Assembly (NCBI GenBank): GCA_031260235.1
Contig: JAIRKG010000121.1
Coordinates: forward strand, 1-17,812
Reading direction: 5' to 3'
DNA: 17,812 nucleotides
Origin: Dysgonamonadaceae bacterium
GTDB lineage: Bacteria; Bacteroidota; Bacteroidia; Bacteroidales; Azobacteroidaceae
The notes under the pieces are model-generated. The model saw nothing but the letters and a program-made list of their open reading frames with translations. It ran no database searches and was not told the origin of the DNA. Positions 14,186 through 17,812 of this stretch are shown in pieces. Each line of letters starts with the position of its first letter. Within the stretch, counting starts at the first letter, position 1. Position numbers and translations under genes: made by a program.

Positions 14186-17100
14186 CTAATTTGCGGGGAC
14201 GTAGCCCTCACCGGGGATTGAACTGATTGTGCCGTCGGGGGTAATAACAGCAGCGTTGTTACCCTGATAGCCATCGCCGATGCCAATGGTGCCCGTGCCG
14301 CCTCTGGCGATGCCTGTACCGCCGGAAATGGTGATAACGCCGCCATTGCTATGCCTACCGCCGCCGATACCAGCGGCGTACTCGCCGCCGCTGGCGTTAA
14401 TCGTGCCGCCTGAAATGTTAATAATACCGCCGTTACTATCGAAGCCACCGCCGATGCCGGCACCTTGATAGCCGCCTGTTGCATTGACCTCGCCGCCGCT
14501 AATACGGATAGTACCTCCGTTACCGTTGATTCCGCCGCCGATGCCCGCGCTGGATCTGCCACCGTAGGCGTAGACCGTGCCGCCCAAGATGCTAATAGTA
14601 CCGCCGTTACCGTCCCATTGGCTGCCGATGCCCGCGCCGAACTCTCCACCGGTAGCGTTCAGCGTTCCGAGTGTAGAACCGTCTCCGTCTATGCTTGTTA
14701 TCGTTAGCGTAGAGCCTGCGGGGATATGCAGCCCAGCCTTGTTTTGACCGGATTTGAGGGAGTTAACTCCGGAAAGGAGCAACGTTACGTTTGCGCCCGC
14801 CATATCGAAAGCGCATGCGTCTACTGTCATACTTATGTCAATGTTTACATTATCCAAAGTAATGGTGGCATTCACGCCTGAATCTACCCTAATGGTGTTG
14901 GTTGTCGGCGTGCCGTTGCCGTAAATTCGATACTCTCCGTAGTCATATAAAATTGTAACATTGCCGGCGTTAATGTTGAAATTCGGTTCAATCCACTTCG
15001 CGTAGAGGGTTATATCGGAAGAAACAATATCGGAAGAAAAATTCCATTGATTTTTGCACTTGCTTTCTTTATACCAGCCGCCGAAAATATATCCTTCCGC
15101 TGTCGGATCTGCCGGCTCAATTTCCTGCAACCTCGTTCCTAAAGAAACCACCCTCTGGGCTATGGCTGTTCCGTGTCCGTTCATGTTGTATGATATGGTA
15201 CAGTTCATCTGTGGTATTATGCTGCCATTGGCGATGATACTGCCGTTGTTTGTTAATGAATAACCTGTGTGATTAAGCGTCCACCTTGCCGGTATGGTAA
15301 GCGTAGTTCCTGCGGGGACAGTAAAGTCGGTATTCAGGATAATCGTTTTGCTTGACGGGTTTATGGTTACGTCACTGCCGGCAGCAAAGCCTTTTTCCGG
15401 CATTGAAGATCTCCCCCCGCTGATGCTGCTTGCAAAGATAACAGGCGCGCCGAAGATGGCGATACTGTCGCCGCGACTATCTTTGTTGTCGCTGCCAATG
15501 CCTGTGGCGTTGTCGCCGCCGCCAATGGCGATTACCGTGGCGTCGGAGATGGAAATAATGTTGCCGCTACTGCCTTCGTAGCCGCTGCCGATGCCCGCGC
15601 CGCTGTGACCATCGATGTAGCCGCTGCCGCCAATGGCGATTACCGTGCCGCCGGAAATGGAGATACGGTCGCCGCTGCCTTCCCACCCGCCGCCGATGCC
15701 CGCGCCGCGCTCGCCGCCGATGGCATTGACAAAACCGCCTTTGATTGTGATACTGCCGCCGCAATCGAAGTGGGCGCTACCGATGCCTGCACCGCCAAAG
15801 CCACCTGTGGCATTGACCGTACCGTCGGAGATGATGACAACACCGCTGTAGCCGGCGCCGATGCTTGAGCTGCGGTAGCCGCCGCCGATGCCTGCACCAG
15901 TGGCACTGCCAGTGGCACCGCCTGTGGCGTTGACAAGTCCACCTTTGATTTCGACCGTACCGCCGTCAATGCCCCATGCGCCGCCGCCAATACCCGCGCC
16001 GCCGGAGCCGCTTGTGGCGTTGACCGTACCGCCGGAGATGGTGATAATGCCGCCGTTTTGCACCGCTCCGCCGTAGATGCCCCCATACTCGCCGCCGCCT
16101 CCGCCAATACCCGCGCCGCCAATACCTGCTGTGGCGTTCAGTGTACCATACGTAGAACCGTCGCCGTTTATGCTTGTTATTGTCAGCGTAGAGCCTGATG
16201 GGGCGAGTATTCCCGAACGTGAATCACCGGATTTGAGGGTGTTAACGCCGTTAAGGCGTAATGTTACGTTTGCGCCCGACATGTCAAAAGCGCAGGCGTT
16301 TTCGGTGCGGCTTACGTCAACATTCACATTTCCAATCGTAATATTGGCAGTAACGCCGGAATTCACCTTAATGCTGTTGGTTGTCGCCTCGCCATTGCCG
16401 GAAATCCTGTACTCTCCGTTAGTCGCGATTAAGATGTTTGCAAAGTTAATGGAGTAATCCGCGCCGTCAATGGCAACAACAATCCACTTTGCGTAAAGGA
16501 TTGTATTGGAGGAAACGACATCGCTATTAAAATCCCATTGATTTATACACTCGCGTTCTTTATACCAGCCGCCGAAAGTACATCCTTCCGCTGCCGGATC
16601 TGCCGGTTGAATTGCCGGATGCCGTTTGGAGCCTGCCACGATTCTTACGGGGTCTATGACGCTACCGTGTCCATTCATATTGAATGATACGGTATAAAGC
16701 GGTCGCGAGGGGTTTAACGTTCCGTTGCTGATTATTGTACCGTTGATAGTGAGCGAATGGCCTGTGTAATTGATTGTCCAGTCTGCCGGAATGGTAAGCA
16801 AAGCATTTTCGGGGACGGTAAAGGAGGTTTTCAGCGTAATCGTTTTGTTTGACTGGTCTATATTAAGGCCTGTTCCATATACGATACCTCTTGCCGGATT
16901 TGACGGATTACTGCTGATTCTGGTAGCAAAAATAACCGGCGCGCCGGAAATTGTTGTTGGAGTACTTCCGTTGGCATTTCCAATACCGATACCTAAGCCG
17001 CTGGCGATTATCGTTCCACCGCTAATACGGATAGAGCCGCCGTTCTTACCGTTACCGCCCCCGATAGCTGCGTTGTTGCTACCGCTTATGGCAACTACTG

Positions 17101-17812
17101 CGCCGCTCGAAATATTGATAGTTCCTGCGTCGCCGTAACCGCCTCCGCCAATAGCCGCCGGGTCTCCGTCGCCGGCTTGTGCGGTTGCCGTTACGAAGCC
17201 GTCTGTGATGTTAATATTGCCGCCGATACCACGGACGCCGCCACCGATGCCCGCTGCGTATCTGCCGCCTGTGGCGTTGACTGCTCCGCCGGAGATGGTG
17301 ACTTGGCCACCGCCGTCGACGCCGCCGCCGATGCCTGCACCGCCGTCGCCGCCTGTGGCGTTGATCGTACCGCCGAAGATGGTGATAATGCCGCCGTTTT
17401 GCACCTGCTTGCCGCCGCCGCCCGCACCGCCGATACCCGCGCCGCTAACGCCGCCAGTGGTGTTCAGCGTTCCGAATGTAGAACCATTGCCATTTATGCT
17501 TGTTATTGTCAGCGTAGAGCCTGATGGGGCTTGCAAGCCTGCGAAGCCATTGCCGGATTTGAGGGTGTTTTCGCCGGAAAGGCGCAACGCGACGGTTGCG
17601 CCCGTTATGTTGAAAGCGCAGGCGTTTTCGATGCCACTCACGTCGATGTTTACATTTTCAAGGATAATGTCGGCAGTAACGCCGGTGTTTACCGTAATTG
17701 TGTTGGCTGTCGGCGAGCCAATGCCGAAAATCTTGCGATCTCCGTAAATCCGGTATTCTCCGTCAGCTGATATCACAACGCTGCCGGCGTTAATGTAGTA
17801 ATCTGTTCGCGC
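14186..17812 (-). CDS. Giant glycine-rich repeat surface protein with InlB B-type repeats, 5' end outside window
   Basis: At least 1208 residues; function unknown. The frame stays open to the window edge, so the GTG at 17776 is not a start: the residues before it (ARTDYYINAGSV) match the small paralogue just after its signal peptide, so probably only the signal peptide is missing. Counting from the GTG codon, module 1 covers 1-357, module 2 about 438-858 and module 3 about 931-1196. Each has a GEYRIYG-type start, an NTITVNSGV / NVNIDVS segment, a TLTITSINGDG segment and then AGIGGG repeats (about 6, 7 and 5). InlB B-type repeats (Flg_new; ends FGGWYKE and LYAKW) lie at 361-431 and 859-928. 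The composition suggests a stacked beta-helix and adhesion or glycan binding (inferred). It stops in module 3 without the T9SS sorting domain that its neighbour has. Confidence 0.85.
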   Translation of the reverse strand, partial: ARTDYYINAGSVVISADGEYRIYGDRKIFGIGSPTANTITVNTGVTADIILENVNIDVSGIENACAFNITGATVALRLSGENTLKSGNGFAGLQAPSGSTLTITSINGNGSTFGTLNTTGGVSGAGIGGAGGGGKQVQNGGIITIFGGTINATGGDGGAGIGGGVDGGGQVTISGGAVNATGGRYAAGIGGGVRGIGGNINITDGFVTATAQAGDGDPAAIGGGGYGDAGTINISSGAVVAISGSNNAAIGGGNGKNGGSIRISGGTIIASGLGIGIGNANGSTPTTISGAPVIFATRISSNPSNPARGIVYGTGLNIDQSNKTITLKTSFTVPENALLTIPADWTINYTGHSLTINGTIISNGTLNPSRPLYTVSFNMNGHGSVIDPVRIVAGSKRHPAIQPADPAAEGCTFGGWYKERECINQWDFNSDVVSSNTILYAKWIVVAIDGADYSINFANILIATNGEYRISGNGEATTNSIKVNSGVTANITIGNVNVDVSRTENACAFDMSGANVTLRLNGVNTLKSGDSRSGILAPSGSTLTITSINGDGSTYGTLNATAGIGGAGIGGGGGEYGGIYGGAVQNGGIITISGGTVNATSGSGGAGIGGGAWGIDGGTVEIKGGLVNATGGATGSATGAGIGGGYRSSSIGAGYSGVVIISDGTVNATGGFGGAGIGSAHFDCGGSITIKGGFVNAIGGERGAGIGGGWEGSGDRISISGGTVIAIGGSGYIDGHSGAGIGSGYEGSSGNIISISDATVIAIGGGDNATGIGSDNKDSRGDSIAIFGAPVIFASSISGGRSSMPEKGFAAGSDVTINPSSKTIILNTDFTVPAGTTLTIPARWTLNHTGYSLTNNGSIIANGSIIPQMNCTISYNMNGHGTAIAQRVVSLGTRLQEIEPADPTAEGYIFGGWYKESKCKNQWNFSSDIVSSDITLYAKWIEPNFNINAGNVTILYDYGEYRIYGNGTPTTNTIRVDSGVNATITLDNVNIDISMTVDACAFDMAGANVTLLLSGVNSLKSGQNKAGLHIPAGSTLTITSIDGDGSTLGTLNATGGEFGAGIGSQWDGNGGTISILGGTVYAYGGRSSAGIGGGINGNGGTIRISGGEVNATGGYQGAGIGGGFDSNGGIINISGGTINASGGEYAAGIGGGRHSNGGVITISGGTGIARGGTGTIGIGDGYQGNNAAVITPDGTISSIPGEGYVPAN
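14282..14635 (-). repeat. Tandem 87-base coding repeat in module 3
   Basis: Within the giant gene, the AGIGG-type motif recurs at exactly 29-residue steps (alanine-equivalent positions 1048, 1077, 1106, 1135 and 1164 from the GTG codon), which is an 87-base period at DNA level. Modules 1 and 2 contain the same repeat with more variable spacing. The copies differ in sequence, so this is not a recent perfect expansion. Confidence 0.8.
16167..17530 (-). repeat. 38-base exact direct repeat between modules 1 and 2
   Basis: Positions 16167-16204 and 17493-17530 are identical over 38 bases; they encode the GSTLTITSIN region of modules 2 and 1. Diverged copies occur at about 14689-14724 (module 3) and about 13678-13715 (small paralogue). 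Coordinates span from the first to the last exact copy. Confidence 0.8.

Noticed and set aside
14282..17500. CRISPR-like regularly spaced GCCGCCGATGCC motifs
   Set aside because: They are coding repeats for AGIGGG in one continuous reading frame, spacing is a multiple of three and 'spacers' are homologous to each other.
14280..17770. Long plus-strand open frames opposite the giant gene, rich in Pro/Ala/Thr
   Set aside because: They mirror the low-complexity Gly-rich codons of the minus-strand gene; their proteins have no recognisable domain and the minus-strand frame gives coherent modules.
17774..17776. GTG at 17776 as the start of the giant protein
   Set aside because: The frame is open to the window edge and the residues before it match the mature N-terminus of the paralogue at 13233-14045.

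Overview
The window looks like a chromosomal segment from a member of the Bacteroidetes, most likely order Bacteroidales. Four lines of evidence support this. Several genes are preceded by the Bacteroidetes-type promoter (TTTG or TTG, about 18-20 bases, TAnnTTTG). The housekeeping proteins (FbaA, FabF, RNase III, DXR, LolD) read like Bacteroidales versions. One secreted protein ends in a type IX secretion (T9SS) sorting domain. Intergenic DNA is AT-rich while the genes are moderately GC-rich. The genus cannot be told from the sequence alone.

Layout. Positions 1-74 hold no gene I can recognise. Next come a class II fructose-bisphosphate aldolase (+) and the kbl-tdh pair (+), which converts threonine to glycine and acetyl-CoA. 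purN (-) is convergent with tdh and overlaps its 3' end by 30 bases. A divergent promoter region separates purN from the acpP-fabF-rnc operon (+; fatty-acid synthesis plus RNase III), which is followed by an APC-family amino-acid permease (+). Convergent to that permease is a minus-strand run: an M23 peptidase translationally coupled to dxr, then (upstream) lolD with a helix-hairpin-helix membrane protein, and hisF.

Positions 12694-13232 (539 bases) carry no convincing gene. They hold two clusters of a dispersed palindromic repeat built around CGTCATTGCGAG...GAAGCAATCCA, a strong minus-strand promoter, a GC-rich hairpin that may end a short RNA, and a clear minus-strand terminator.

The last third (13233-17812, minus strand) is an accessory surface-protein locus. 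A 270-residue secreted protein has a signal peptide, one glycan-binding/beta-strand-type module and a T9SS C-terminal sorting domain. Upstream of it is a very large paralogue (at least 1208 residues, 5' end outside the window). It consists of three copies of the same module expanded by 18 or so glycine-rich AGIGGG repeats, with two InlB B-type (Flg_new) repeats between the copies. The large protein stops inside its third module without a sorting domain, which is the most unusual feature of the window. No tRNA, rRNA, CRISPR array or insertion sequence was seen.
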